From Paracamarosporium sp. OC-R06-R3 (Eukaryota > Ascomycota > Dothideomycetes > Pleosporales > Didymosphaeriaceae): a stretch of 64,000 nt of DNA. The notes under the pieces were generated by a model. It worked only from the letters and a program-made list of their open reading frames with translations, was not told the DNA's origin and did not search any database. The position numbers and the translations under genes were made by a program. How positions within the stretch are numbered: position 1 is the stretch's first letter; each line of letters opens with the position of its first letter. Of the stretch, positions 46,923 to 57,647 are shown one piece after another. The DNA lies in contig JACVRA010000148.1 in the NCBI GenBank assembly GCA_019828545.1, positions 1-64,000 of the forward strand, read 5' to 3'.

Positions 46923-48575
46923 CTATCTAATCTTATATAGACACGGCTTGAGCACCTTTGCGTTCTCCGCATCATCTACGTCATCGTCTTCAATTGCGGT
47001 GAACTTCTTGCCCTTCAAACCCATCTTGAGGCCGTTTACAGACTCCTTGACGTTTTTTCCTTTGCTAGGTTGCGCGGCTTTCACAAACTGCATCTTAACA
47101 AACATCTTGTTGCCCAGATCAATTGCAGCGGACGGCTTTTCTGAGGGCGCATCCAGCACGAAGCCATGTGCGCGCAGCACCGTTACAAAGGTAGATACAT
47201 CTGTACCCTCCTTTGCGGCAACGCCATCAATGCGCGTCGCGAGCTCAGCTTCGTCATCAGAATCCAATTCTCCTTCTTCGTGCTCATCTTGCTTCTTCGC
47301 TGGTTTAGGTCCGCTTTTGCGCAAGCTGCCAATAGAGTTGATGGGCGGTTTTCCCTTTCCACTTCTCGCCTTTTCAACGCGTCCGAAGCGCGACTTGATT
47401 TCCGCGACCCAGAGCTCGCCGCGCCATCGCAAGATGCGGTATGCCTCGTCGATGAAATCAAGCCAATTTGTGCCCATGAGGGCAAGGCAGAAAACGGTTA
47501 CGTCGACTGACGCATCTGCGCAGGGCAGAGCGGAGATATCTGCTATGGTGACAAGCGGACCGGAAGGACCAGAGGGTTTAGATAGATCGTAGGAGTTTAT
47601 ATGCATGTTGAGAGATTTTATGTGCGGTTGCAGACGGTAGGAGAGCGAAGCGGTGCCACAGCCTAGATCGGCTATCGTACAATATCCTTTTAAATTCCTG
47701 GGGAGAGGTTTCGGTCCTCCTGTTATTGTGGGTTCCTCTGGCTCTGCGGCTGTTGGATCTCTATATCTAGGCCCTTTGTCCTTTCGTTTCTTATTCTTGG
47801 ATGAATTCCGGTCGCGCACTTTACCGCGCGTAAGAATTGCATCAACATATCCATCTACAGGATTCTCCGGCCAGCCTTCGGTTTGCATTGCGAACCCACG
47901 ATGGTAGTCTTCGAACATGGAGGGGTCTTCTTTAAAGAGGGCGAGCGAGTCTGCGGAGGGTTTGGTGTATAGCGTTTCGTTGAGGTGGCGGAAGCGGGCA
48001 CCTGCGAGTTTCTGCCGCATGGACTTCTGAAGGGGTGTAAGGCCCTTAGGCTCCGGTGGGAGGAGCGATTCTAGAATGGCTTCAGAGGGCATATTTTTGT
48101 CTACAGAGAGCGCAGTTTTCGATGACTGTTCGGCCTTGTGCTCTTTTTTCTGCTTCTTCTTTTCGCGCTTCGATTCACCGTCCTTAGGCTTGGGCTTATC
48201 TTCCGCAACGACGTTCGCCTCAGCACCGGCCTGCGCATTGTCTGTCCCGCTGGCATCCTGCTTATTGCCGGTTTCATTCGACGCCTCTCCCTTCTTATCC
48301 TTCCTCTTTCTCTTCTTCCCTTGCTTTTCCTGCGCGCCGTCATCCGCCTGCGCACTTTCCTGTTTCACCACCTCCTTCTTCTCTAAAGAACTTGGTGTCT
48401 TCTTCTCGATAACCTTGTTCCATAACTCTCCCACATTTCCCGCATTGACCTGCTCCTCCTGCTTTTGCTTCCTCTTCTTCGCCTTCTTGCCCTGTTTTTC
48501 GGGATCCTGCGGCTTCGGCTTCTCGACTTGGGTCGCAAGGGTCGCGGAGACGTTCCAGCCGGGAACAGAAAACAT
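46923..48575 (-). CDS. RRP8: 25S rRNA adenine-N1 methyltransferase Rrp8
   Basis: A nucleolar SAM-dependent methyltransferase that makes m1A in the large-subunit rRNA and supports early pre-rRNA cleavage. One exon encodes 550 residues. The N-terminal 200 residues are Lys/Glu-rich with repeated basic clusters (GKKAKKRKQKQEE, KREKKKQKKEHK), typical nucleolar targeting. The conserved part begins SMRQKLAGARFRHLNETLYT and continues with FHRGF-equivalent text (YHRGFAMQTEGWPENPVDGY). The SAM loop is IADLGCGTASLSY, followed by DISALPCADASVDVTVFCLA, LMGTNWLDFIDEAYRIL and LWVAEIKSRF. An acidic insert (HEEGELDSDDEAE) interrupts the C-terminal part. I start at MFSVPGWN, the family N-terminus, rather than at the ATG eleven codons upstream. 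Confidence 0.95.
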   Translation of the reverse strand: MFSVPGWNVSATLATQVEKPKPQDPEKQGKKAKKRKQKQEEQVNAGNVGELWNKVIEKKTPSSLEKKEVVKQESAQADDGAQEKQGKKRKRKDKKGEASNETGNKQDASGTDNAQAGAEANVVAEDKPKPKDGESKREKKKQKKEHKAEQSSKTALSVDKNMPSEAILESLLPPEPKGLTPLQKSMRQKLAGARFRHLNETLYTKPSADSLALFKEDPSMFEDYHRGFAMQTEGWPENPVDGYVDAILTRGKVRDRNSSKNKKRKDKGPRYRDPTAAEPEEPTITGGPKPLPRNLKGYCTIADLGCGTASLSYRLQPHIKSLNMHINSYDLSKPSGPSGPLVTIADISALPCADASVDVTVFCLALMGTNWLDFIDEAYRILRWRGELWVAEIKSRFGRVEKARSGKGKPPINSIGSLRKSGPKPAKKQDEHEEGELDSDDEAELATRIDGVAAKEGTDVSTFVTVLRAHGFVLDAPSEKPSAAIDLGNKMFVKMQFVKAAQPSKGKNVKESVNGLKMGLKGKKFTAIEDDDVDDAENAKVLKPCLYKIR

Positions 48576-48982
48576 GGCTGCGAGCCTTGAGGCTACTAAA
48601 TGAAACAATGGGCGTGGGAAGGCGTGTTGGCGGGGACGTGCTTCTCATAAAGATGATCTCGAAATTTTAGCGGGGCCGGGTGCATGTTTTGCCGAGGCTC
48701 CGGCAGCTTGAAGTGGGGCCTGTGCAACTGAGCTATCGTGACCGATCTTCCTCATTGTGACAGCTTGCTTTGCTATCAACTGTTACTCTTAACATGCTGA
48801 ATGAACTTGTACCCAACATCGCATCAAGGCAAGTCATGTCACTCGTACACTGAAAGCGGAATGAAAAGAGTAAAATGTTTTAGACGTTCCAATGAAACAT
48901 GGAGTTCGCATACAAGACAAATCGGTCGAGAATATATTGACAGAGGAGACTATGCTAACCAGTAGATTTTCGCGTCAACTAC
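48576..48982. other. Interval between RRP8 and the phosphoesterase-like gene
   Basis: Both flanking genes are on the minus strand, so this holds the RRP8 promoter and the 3' flank of the other gene. Nothing else was recognised. Confidence 0.55.
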
Positions 48983-49858
48983 TCACACCCTGATAAGCTT
49001 TGTCACATCGAACAGTCCCATTTTTTCCTTGTCCGAAATGCTGTCTTCCAAGACACCCCTTTCTTCTTCACCGACGCGGCCTCGTTGGTTGCTCACGATC
49101 TTAAGCCCGAACCGTTTAGCCTTACCCGTTCTTCCAGTCGACCCATGGACCCAGTACTTTACCCTATTCCAGTCGTGTTCGTTCAACAAGTCCGTACCGT
49201 GGGCAGCACACCATGGCGAATGTACCTGCCACGGCGGCAGTGTATGATGCAAGTCTGGCGTAAAAGAAGATACTACGATAACTTGTGGAGTCGATGCGGA
49301 GGATGCATCAGCACCAGCGAATATCTGAGGATCGTTGAGTTCAGCTTGCAACCAGGCTAGGTCGCAAAAGTGTTCTTCATTGTGGTCTGAGATAGTCCAC
49401 TGCTGAATGCCTTCCTTTTCGTCAAATTCTAGTGCTTTCTTAAGCACAGCAGCTTCCGCTGATTCAGGTATATGACTCCACAACGTACAGCCCAACAATG
49501 TAACGTTCGTGCCGGGGACGTTGGCTCTTGTGCGATAAAGAACTTGTAACCTTCCCCTCAATGCTGCCTCTTTTTCCATATGTTGTGCCAGCTGTAAGCC
49601 CTCGGGATGTGAAAGGCCTTGGAATTCTAAGGCCCCGAGTACGAGGAATACTTTCTCGTATAAGTTACATCGTCGGACGAGGAAGGAGAGGTAGGCATCA
49701 TAGTCTGCTAGCTGACCGACGTTGCCAGCAAGAATGAGATAGGGCGCTGAGACAGGAATGTGGAATGTAAGGTATTGTGATTCGTGGTTGAGATAGAGAT
49801 CGGAGAGGATCTGGAAGGTAGTTTTGGGAGAAGAGAAGAGGCCGGAAAGTCGTTTCAT
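48983..49858 (-). CDS. Calcineurin-like phosphoesterase-fold protein lacking metal ligands
   Basis: One exon, 291 residues. The chain follows the fungal calcineurin-like phosphoesterase layout: FQILSDLYLNHESQY, APYLILAGNVG, VFLVLGALEFQG, TLLGCTLWSHI, DHNEEHF and VKYWVHGSTGRT, ending at KIVSNQRGRV. Almost every metal ligand is altered. The first motif has Asp-Leu-Tyr22 in place of Asp-x-His, the second reads Gly-Asn46-Val-Gly in place of Gly-Asp-x-Gly, and the third Gly-Ala-Leu-Glu in place of Gly-Asn-His-Glu. The His-His pair is Ser197-Ser198 and the final Gly-His-Thr-His is Gly-Ser-Thr-Gly. The frame is intact, so this is more likely a conserved pseudo-enzyme than a decaying gene. Confidence 0.85.
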   Translation of the reverse strand: MKRLSGLFSSPKTTFQILSDLYLNHESQYLTFHIPVSAPYLILAGNVGQLADYDAYLSFLVRRCNLYEKVFLVLGALEFQGLSHPEGLQLAQHMEKEAALRGRLQVLYRTRANVPGTNVTLLGCTLWSHIPESAEAAVLKKALEFDEKEGIQQWTISDHNEEHFCDLAWLQAELNDPQIFAGADASSASTPQVIVVSSFTPDLHHTLPPWQVHSPWCAAHGTDLLNEHDWNRVKYWVHGSTGRTGKAKRFGLKIVSNQRGRVGEEERGVLEDSISDKEKMGLFDVTKLIRV

Positions 49859-52103
49859 GTTGCCGAGACTAAATTCAGTATATTATAAGAAGCTGACATC
49901 AACAAATGAGAAAGGGAAAAGGAGCTTGGGTTTCGCATAAGCAGGTCTCAACTGCGTGGTTGGGGACGATGTCTTGCTGAGGAGCCCTGGGACCTATATG
50001 AGTAACACCTGCAGAGAAAGCTAAGCAAAACGAGGCCACTTTTCAGGCCAAGAAACCAGCCCAGCTGAATGATCAAAAGTAAGGTGCATATTCGTAGTGC
50101 CACAGTGACAAGAGCTGAGGTTAGCTGAGCCTTGTAGCGCGTGCAGCGGCTTCCAGCTCAGTAGCAAAAGATCCAGTAATCTGACAGAAGATCGCTCTTG
50201 AACCTTCGCAACTGGAGCAGCTGATCAGTTATTATCGTTCAGCGTAGACCGAGACAAATGCAGTGGAACTCGGAAACGTTTTCACCAAGGATGGATGACA
50301 CTAGATTTACTTAGTCTCTTTCGATCTAGCGCAGCTTATGTGAGATGCGCTTTGCATTTCGTTGCCTTCACACGGCATCATCCTTCATCGCAAAAACATC
50401 GGCCCGTTGTCATTGCACTTCTTCTTACTACATTCTACATGCCTCAAACTATTTTACTAATCGATCTTGAAAACCTAAGTCTGCATGAGCACTTGATTGG
50501 TCTTGGTTGCCGTCCTTCTGACTTGACTACTGCTACCGCATCGCATCCTCAGACAGAACTATCACGCTAGCTCTACGCAGTAAAGACGGGTACCTCAGTG
50601 GTACCATCGTTGCATAGTCACGATATATTCACTTATCTCTACATATACCGAGCACAAATGCGAGGCGGACCGCAATCCCGAGTATCGTATGGGAATTGGC
50701 ATGCTTCGTGGCCACCAACAACACCGGCATCACAGAAACCCGGGTAGTCCTCATGTGAGTATGTGTAATAAATTGCCTTGGACGCCGAGTCGACGTTAGC
50801 GAATACGACAGCTGCAGCACGGCAGTTTCCAAATGTGCCATCGAATGCTTACACACAAAAGCGGACAGTTGCGTTTTTGCACCGGATCAAAGGAGTCCGA
50901 TCCTCTTCACGATAAGCAATGGACACTGTGGGTTCATATTTATGTAGGAAAGATCCCTTAAGCTTTGGCTTACCACACCGAATGTATTAACAGAACCTCG
51001 CTCTAAGTGCTACACCTTAGGGCTTAACCAATTCGTTCTGCGCACAACTTTCTGATCCCGGGATTCTTGAGTGACCCCACTACCGGAGTGACTGTTCAGG
51101 CCTTCTGAAGGACCGGGTTTTCAACCATTGCCTTATCCGGCTAAATTCTCAAAAGCCTCTGGTGTCCCTCACCATCGCCCGGAACACGACCCACAAACAT
51201 GGTAGATGGCCACTGCGGCTGACTTTGCAATATAATTCTCGCCAGACATGTGGCCATGTTTATGATAACGCCGATCTGCCGCTTTCTAGCCAGGAACAAC
51301 TCTCACCTTGCCTAAGAATAGGTTATCCTTCAAACTTCGTCCTGCAGCCTCGCTTTGACATATTGCATATCCGTACTGAGGCCTAGTCTGTAGAATTGAC
51401 TCTAATGCTAAGCACACGTTTCTCGGTTAAGCGCTCAGCAATGCTCCTGGGTTCTCTGGAGCCGTTCAAGAGGATCACACTGCTACGCAAGTAATCTTCT
51501 AGTTGCGTTTCATGGGGATTCGCTTTTCAAGCAACGATGAATCGCGGATGTAGAGTGAATCTATGGTAACTGAGTCTCCTTCTAGAGCTGCGGCATCGTC
51601 ATCCACACTAAACGCCTTGCTGCAGGAGCAATATACGAAACGTACTAGGGACTCCCACAACAACATACACACAGCTCGTATTGGATAGGTACCACAATTT
51701 CACGCATGTACATCGCCATGTGTACCAATCATCATCTTGCTATATGAAGTCTTGGCTGTCAGCTCTTATTATCTTGCTGTCCTTAACACAGAAGGCTACA
51801 TTCAACGCAACACCTGCGCGGCAGTATCGAAAATATGCACCAAGGCGCTTATCGAATGGTTTTTGCGGTCCTGCACTTCTGGACGTCCTCGTATTCATAT
51901 AGTACCCTGGTTCCAGGCCATCGAAACAGACCAGTTCAACCATTACCAGGGTCCTCACGATGTTGCCCCTCTTTGAGAATGAACCAAATCTCGATGTCAA
52001 GTCAAACAGTATAAGTTGATCGACCGTTTCCAATCACTCCATTGAGCCCACAGCCACCAGGCTTCACGAATATCATTTTTCCATCATATTGGTTAAGGTC
52101 AAT
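49859..52103. other. Gene-free interval of 2.2 kb
   Basis: No gene with a recognisable domain was found. The best candidate is a 52-codon plus-strand frame at 51742-51900 listed separately. The right end should contain the promoter of the peroxidase. Confidence 0.5.
51742..51900 (+). CDS. Possible small secreted peptide
   Basis: An ATG opens a 52-residue frame starting with a signal-peptide-like stretch (MKSWLSALIILLSLTQKATF), followed by a short basic and Cys-poor remainder. The frame is also open upstream to 51681. There is no family match and no splice support, and such frames arise by chance. Low confidence. Confidence 0.2.
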
Positions 52104-53374
52104 ATGAAGGTCCTAACGTTTTTGTATCATGCTCTATCTTGTTCGTCACTCGTTCTCGCATATCCCGGGATGGGCGAGACGTTGAAAGATATCCGACGCT
52201 CAGCCAAGATCGCTCGCGAAGAATCGAAACAGCTCATTGGAGACCTCAAAACACTTAAAGACAGTCAACTGACTTCCATCGGCAAAGATATCAAGGCGAT
52301 TCTCCTCGATCAGAAAGATGCTCGATCGAGTGTGATTGATGCTGGTGCACCTGCAGGGACACCAGACAGTGCCGCCTGCAAAGCCGATCTGTGCTGCGTA
52401 TGGAAGTGGATCTCGTATGAGATGACCGCGAAATTCAATGGTACTTCGGGTCGTTGCACCAAATTTGCACGCGGTGCTGTCCGATTGGGCTTTCATGATG
52501 CGGGGGTCTGGTCGAACACAAGCTCATACGGTGGCGCTGATGGAAGCATCCTACTCACGGATGAGATCAGTCGCTCAGACAACAATGGGCTGGCGGCGAT
52601 TGCAGAGCAAACGAAAGCTTGGTACAACAAGTACAGCCAATACGGGGTGTAAGTGCACATATTCTTCGTTGTTCAGCCATCATTAACTTGCGCAGGACCA
52701 TGGCCGATCTTATTCAGATGGGGGCGAATATTGCTACAGTGGTATGCCCTCTCGGCCCTCGCATTCGATCCTTTGTTGGCCGTAAAGACAACCCAAAGGC
52801 TGGACCTACTGGTCTTCTACCTGATGTGAACGATTCGGCGGATAAGCTCGTAAAGTTGTTCCAAGCGAAGACGATCGACCCACACGATTTGGCGGCACTG
52901 GTCGGTGCGCACACGACCTCACAACAGCACTTTGTCAACACAGCGCGAGACGGCGATCCACAAGATAGTACGCCCGGTGTATGGGACGTGAAGTTCTATG
53001 GAGAAACTGTTTCGACTACTCCACCCAGGGTTTTCAAATTTGCCAGTGATCTTGCGCTGAGCAAAGACTCTCGTGTGAAGGACGAATGGCAAGAATTTAT
53101 CAATGGACAAGACCATTGGAATGAGGTAAGTCTTCAAAAGGCTCTGAAAGGCTATAGCTAAGGCTTGCAGGACTATGCGAAAGCGTATACGCGACTTTCT
53201 CTTCTTGGCGTTAACAACATTAACGACTTGAAAGAGTGCACGAAAGTTCTCCCTCCCGCAAGAAACTCTTTTGTGAGCCAAGACCAGAAGATCTTGGATT
53301 TGTGGTTGCAAGGCCAATACGATCAGTTGAACAATTTGGTAGACGAGGCTATTATGCTGACTGGGCTCACATAA
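52104..53374 (+). CDS. Secreted class II-type haem peroxidase
   Basis: An extracellular plant/fungal-superfamily peroxidase related to lignin and manganese peroxidases. Exons are 52104-52648, 52696-53125 and 53171-53374, with introns of 47 and 45 bases, giving 392 residues. Residues 1-19 form a signal peptide (LTFLYHALSCSSLVLA). About 60 residues of charged, helix-prone sequence rich in Lys, Asp and Ile (RRSAKIAREESKQLIGDLK) precede the peroxidase domain. The distal Arg and His lie in VRLGFHDAGVW, the calcium-site GGADGSIL follows, and the proximal His lies in LAALVGAHTTSQ. Several Asn-glycosylation sites are present. Manganese or long-range electron-transfer residues were not assigned, so substrate class is open. 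An MFS sugar transporter lies 2 kb downstream on the same strand. Confidence 0.9.
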
Positions 53375-53982
53375 ATAGAAAGAGGTGAAGGCTCTTGTAC
53401 TAGATCTGTCCACAGTCGGTTCGAAATACTGAAAGATTACATATTGTTTTGTATGGATGCGTTCTATTCTGCCTATCTTCGCCTAAGCCTGTAAAGTGGC
53501 GCGAGTGTGACCAGTGCTGCGCAATTTGATTCGCTTTCGTATTCGGTAGGCAAGTTGCCAACCTCATCGACAAGCACAGCCGCTGGGCACCTATGTATTT
53601 CTCTTATATGCCTAGAATCCTCTATGCATCACTCATACACTTACGTTAGAAAGCAGCATCGTGATGGAAACGTTCGGATCATGTTTCCGACCGAGAGGAT
53701 GTGCACGACGATCTGAGTTGTTTGAGCCCAACGATGGGCATTTGTATATCTCTATTACGAAAAATGATGTATGTGCGCGTCCCGACAAGCGGAAATACTG
53801 GGACTGATCAGCCCAGGCCGTTAACATGACACTGTCCAGTGTAGATGATAAGCAACTTCTGCCGTTGATAACCTCAAGCGATACAGACAACTCAGATTGG
53901 ACGTTGAAATTGTCAGAAAGATTACTTTCAATCGAATGCAAGTCACTAAGTTGTCAGTAGGTTAGTAACTAAGAAAACTCAG
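53375..53982. other. Interval with a possible lost 5' exon of the CorA-like gene
   Basis: A plus-strand frame starts at ATG 53826 (TLSSVDDKQLLPLITSSD) and ends at a stop at 53955-53960. It lies in a different frame from the exon that follows at 53983. It may be the first exon of the CorA-like gene. Otherwise nothing was recognised. Confidence 0.4.
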
Positions 53983-55086
53983 CTTGCTGGCGACTACAGA
54001 AGAATACCATATCCAGCAGAAACACTTCAAGCGTTGATTAAACATTGGAAAATCACCGACGTCTGCTTTAGCGCTCAAGCAAGTGTCGGATCCTGTAGTA
54101 TGCTATTCAGACCTGTGCCTGGAGATCCATCCTACACTGGTATGTCAACTTCTCTACATTTTGGGCGTACCTGAACACTGCTTCAGGCCTCATCATGCGT
54201 ATGGTTTATGGCCTACCCTTTCGTGGCATATTGGCGATTGCGCATAACCGAAATACGAACACTACCTACGCAGTCTGCTTTGGCATCGCCGCACAACATG
54301 CACATAGGCTACTCATGCAATTGGAAGACTCCCAAGCTTATGCCTTCTTCCCCTTACATGTGGCTTATCTGCTGTCTGATATCGCTCTCAAAGATCTCGA
54401 ACAGTTCTCTACGAACACTTATTACGACTTCGTTTCTGTTAGAGAGACAATGGGAACAAACTTGTACTCTCTATCGGCTGGCCGCCTTAGAGAACCGCTA
54501 GATTTGGTGGACATGCCGAGGAAATTAACGGCTCTAGCGAACGCGCTGGCAAGCAATTGTTCGTCTTTGAAAGGCCTGTGGGGTATAGCCGAAAATATGG
54601 AGTTATACTTACAAAATGCGTATGGCGAACCCGGACATGATGCCGCCAGCCTCGATATGTTTTCGGATCAATTGAGACTGATGCGACAGATTGTAGACAG
54701 CTCATTGAGAAGGAACGAGTATGTAAAAGAATCAGTACAGGCGCAGGTGCAGCTGGTGAGAAACCGCTCCTGAAATACGCGGATCAACTAATTGATCATA
54801 ATAGGTTTACGCCCTGCTAGCACAGAAAGACAACGAGCTAAGCCACCAATATGGTGCTGACATGCGTGTCATTGCTATCGTTACCCTCATATTTCTGCCG
54901 GGGACATTTGTTGCCACGTTTTTCAGCACTAGCTTTTGGGACTTCAGTCCTTCCAATGAAGGAGCAATGGTTTCAACATGGGTCTGGCTCTATTGGGTCG
55001 TCACAGTGTTATTGACAACAGGCGTGGGCAGTATCTGGGTGTGGTGGCCCGTGCTCACGAATTTGCTGGTGGGAAGGAGGCGGTAA
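53983..55086 (+). CDS. CorA-like membrane protein, 5' end unresolved
   Basis: Three blocks join in frame: 53983-54139, 54187-54755 and 54805-55086, with introns of 47 and 49 bases and good GT/AG sites, giving at least 335 residues. The C-terminal part is the CorA-like transmembrane unit: a long helix (LAQKDNELSHQYGADMRVI), then a first membrane segment with IVTLIFLPGTFVATFFS, and a second segment near WVWLYWVVTVLLTTGVG. Upstream lies GILAIAHNRNTNTTYAV, as in other fungal CorA-like proteins. The canonical Gly-Met-Asn pore motif is absent, as is usual in this group, so ion transport is not implied. The 5' end is unclear: an upstream ATG frame (53826) joins only if one frameshift or an unusual intron is allowed. 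A shorter start at 54100 is in frame. Confidence 0.65.
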
Positions 55087-55415
55087 CAGTTGTCTTGCGT
55101 GGATCCTTGATCCTACGATACTACATATTCGTCAATTTTGGATTGCTCCTGTCTGCTCGGACACTCTACATCTCAATGCTTCTGCTGCATTTTAAGGACT
55201 GATCCGTGTTCTGAATTACTGTCCTACAATCTGTGATCACAATCGTAGGAGAGCTGGTGAATAGACGCTGAAGTCTGATTGGTTGTGTGAAGCCCCGCTA
55301 AGCTCGTGCCCGGCATGACGTACTTACGCGTGAGCGTCTCAAGATGTCTCTATTATCGTATCCCAACTCTTGCACTCGAAAACACTAAAACACTTACCGA
55401 GGCCTTGTTAGAGAC
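55087..55415. other. Interval upstream of the MFS transporter
   Basis: This 329-base stretch is the presumed promoter of the MFS transporter. No specific site was recognised. Confidence 0.5.
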
Positions 55416-56912
55416 ATGGATCTTTCCAATAACACCCATGCACAATGGTGGAGAGATCCGGGCATGCGGAAGCTCAATTTCCTCCTTTTTGCATGCTATC
55501 TTGGAGCCATTGTGAACGGCTACATTAGCTCCCTCATCTCCAATCTGATAGCCAATCCGAGATGGTTTGAAGACCTCGAAGGCCTTTCCGATACCAGACT
55601 GCTGGGTTTAGTCGTCGCTGCTCAACCAATAGGCTGTATCGCTGCGTTCTTTCCTGCACCATGGCTGTCGGACAAGTTCGGTCGTCGAGCGGGAGTCGTA
55701 TTTGGAAACGTCTGCATGTCATGTGCATTTATCGGACAGCTCTTCTGCAACAACTTCGGACAGTTCCTTGCGACACGTTCCCTTGCCGGATTTGGTGCGA
55801 TCTTCAACATCATAGCTTCGTCGGCCTTGCTATTGGAACTTGCTCATCCACGACAACGAGCCGTTACTGGCGCTTTATTCAACACATTCTATTTCATTGG
55901 CTCAATGACCGCTGCCTGGACATCATATGGAGCTTTGCGTCTCCCAAGCTCATGGTCGTGGCGCCTGCCAGTTGCTATTCAGCTCTTGTGGACCGTGACT
56001 CAACTTCCACTTATCTTGATCTGTCCCGAATCACCTCGCTGGCTCGTTTCGAATGGGAAGCATGACGATGCCAAACTGGTCTTAGCTTCATACCACGCTA
56101 ATGGACACATGGAAGATGAACTGGTGCTTTCTGAACTATCAAAGATGGTCTCACCGCTTAGGCTAGAGGAACTTCGTAGCAAACCTGGCTGGTCGGCTCT
56201 CTGCAGCACCATGGGCAATAGGAAACGTCTAGTGTTATCCATAGCTATCGGTGTCACTACTCAGTGGTGCGGCAATGGCGTCATTACCTTTTATCTGGCA
56301 CCTGTTTTGCGTACAGTTGGTGTTACCAGCTCTTTAAAACAACAAGGCATCAATGGCGGCTTGCAGATCTATAACTGGTTTCTGGCTTGCGGGGCTGCAC
56401 TTCTAGCTGAAAGAGCTGGTCGGCGTCGCCTGTTCTTAACCTCTGCTGGCACAATGCTTATTTTCATGAGCTTGGTAACCATTTGCGCCGCATTATACTC
56501 GACGTTCCAATATGTAGCCGCGGGCTACGCAGTCATTGCATTCTTGTTCTTGTTTCTCGGTGGATATGTTATTGGATTGACACCAATTCCTATTCTCTAC
56601 ATCAACGAGATTTGGCCCAGCCATCTTCGTGCGAAAGGAACCAGCGTCTTCTGGGTTTCACAAGCCATCGCTACTTGCTTCAACCAATACGTTAACCCGA
56701 TTGCTTTGGAGAAGATCATGTGGAAGTATTACCTTGTTTATGTGGGCGTATTGATCGCTGTCGTCGTCTTCATGTTCCTCTATGTACCAGAGACCAAAGG
56801 ATTATCTCTGGAGGAGGTCAGCAATATATTTGATGGTCAACGAACCGAAGAAACGGTGCTACAAACGATCGATCCACAGCGAAACCATGAACAAGACTTG
56901 GAGAATCTTTAA
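55416..56912 (+). CDS. MFS sugar transporter
   Basis: A major-facilitator transporter of the fungal sugar porter family, one exon, 498 residues. Twelve membrane segments are visible. Family motifs are LSDKFGRRAG between segments 2 and 3, PESPRWLVSNGKHDDAK after segment 6, LAERAGRRRLFL between 8 and 9, and PETKGLSLEEV after segment 12. The sequence around LPLILICPESPRWL and TTQWCGNGVITFYL resembles the lactose/hexose permease-like branch of filamentous fungi. It follows the secreted peroxidase and CorA-like genes on the same strand. The sugar transported cannot be inferred. Confidence 0.93.
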   Translation: MDLSNNTHAQWWRDPGMRKLNFLLFACYLGAIVNGYISSLISNLIANPRWFEDLEGLSDTRLLGLVVAAQPIGCIAAFFPAPWLSDKFGRRAGVVFGNVCMSCAFIGQLFCNNFGQFLATRSLAGFGAIFNIIASSALLLELAHPRQRAVTGALFNTFYFIGSMTAAWTSYGALRLPSSWSWRLPVAIQLLWTVTQLPLILICPESPRWLVSNGKHDDAKLVLASYHANGHMEDELVLSELSKMVSPLRLEELRSKPGWSALCSTMGNRKRLVLSIAIGVTTQWCGNGVITFYLAPVLRTVGVTSSLKQQGINGGLQIYNWFLACGAALLAERAGRRRLFLTSAGTMLIFMSLVTICAALYSTFQYVAAGYAVIAFLFLFLGGYVIGLTPIPILYINEIWPSHLRAKGTSVFWVSQAIATCFNQYVNPIALEKIMWKYYLVYVGVLIAVVVFMFLYVPETKGLSLEEVSNIFDGQRTEETVLQTIDPQRNHEQDLENL

Positions 56913-57314
56913 CGAAGGTAGAACCTAATAACTGAGCCTTGCTACAAGTTCAAATCTAGAATCGGCTCAGATATCCTATGACTAAGACATGATACTACCA
57001 TGGCTTCTAACGGGGATTTGTATCAATTATCTCTTTCCAAATACTTCCCAACACGTTGGACTGGTTTAGCCACGCGCAACTTGATTCAGCGACTTTCAAG
57101 GCCGATTTGGGCCTGCTCTCGCGCTCTGGCTCAAGGTAGCGCGGCCTTCTTCCTTTACTTATCCCAATCTATTACTTATCACTTCATGAAAAGGATTTTC
57201 AGATATTCTTCCTTGGTGCAGCATCAAAAACGGACACTCTACTCCGCCGCTTCTCCACAGACTCTATCATCGCAACAGCAATTCTGATAACCTACATCAG
57301 GCACCCCTCAACCC
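56913..57314. other. Interval between MFS gene and the small membrane protein
   Basis: This is the 3' flank of two convergent genes. A 95-codon plus-strand frame at 57000-57287 has no domain and I do not support it. Confidence 0.5.
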
Positions 57315-57647
57315 TCATCGAATCAACAACCACCTCCCACCAAGCCCCTCCATCCTATACACCGCGAGCACGACTAGGCTCCAAAACATCCACTTCCACG
57401 GGTCGAAAGCTTGTATTAACGCAGTGCCTCGCTCTATTGTAGTCGTCGTTTGATCTTCGGGCTGAAGGAGTGGGCTTGTTGAGTCGAAAGCTGCTGAAAG
57501 ATGGTTTTGCGTTCTATATACGCTCGTTAGACTTTGGGTGGAAAGAATCGATTAAGGATGGGCATACAGTGCGTAGGCAGAGGAAACGGGTGTGTATATG
57601 GCGAGGAGGATGAATAGGAGGATAAATATGATGGAGGAGTGAATCAT
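57315..57647 (-). CDS. Small secreted or membrane protein, 92 residues
   Basis: I do not recognise the family. The model is two exons, 57647-57568 and 57513-57315. The 54-base intron has a GTATGC donor, a TCTAAC branch site and a TATAG acceptor, and splicing keeps the frame (phase 2) to a TGA. Residues 1-25 are strongly hydrophobic and end in an Ala-rich site (SSIIFILLFILLAIYTP then VSSAYA), so they are a signal peptide or membrane anchor. The middle is polar (SPLLQPEDQTTTTIERG). A second hydrophobic stretch with tryptophans (DPWKWMFWSLVVLAVYRM) lies near the C-terminus, which ends basic. Each exon is too short to stand out as an open frame, so the gene is easy to miss. Confidence 0.6.
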
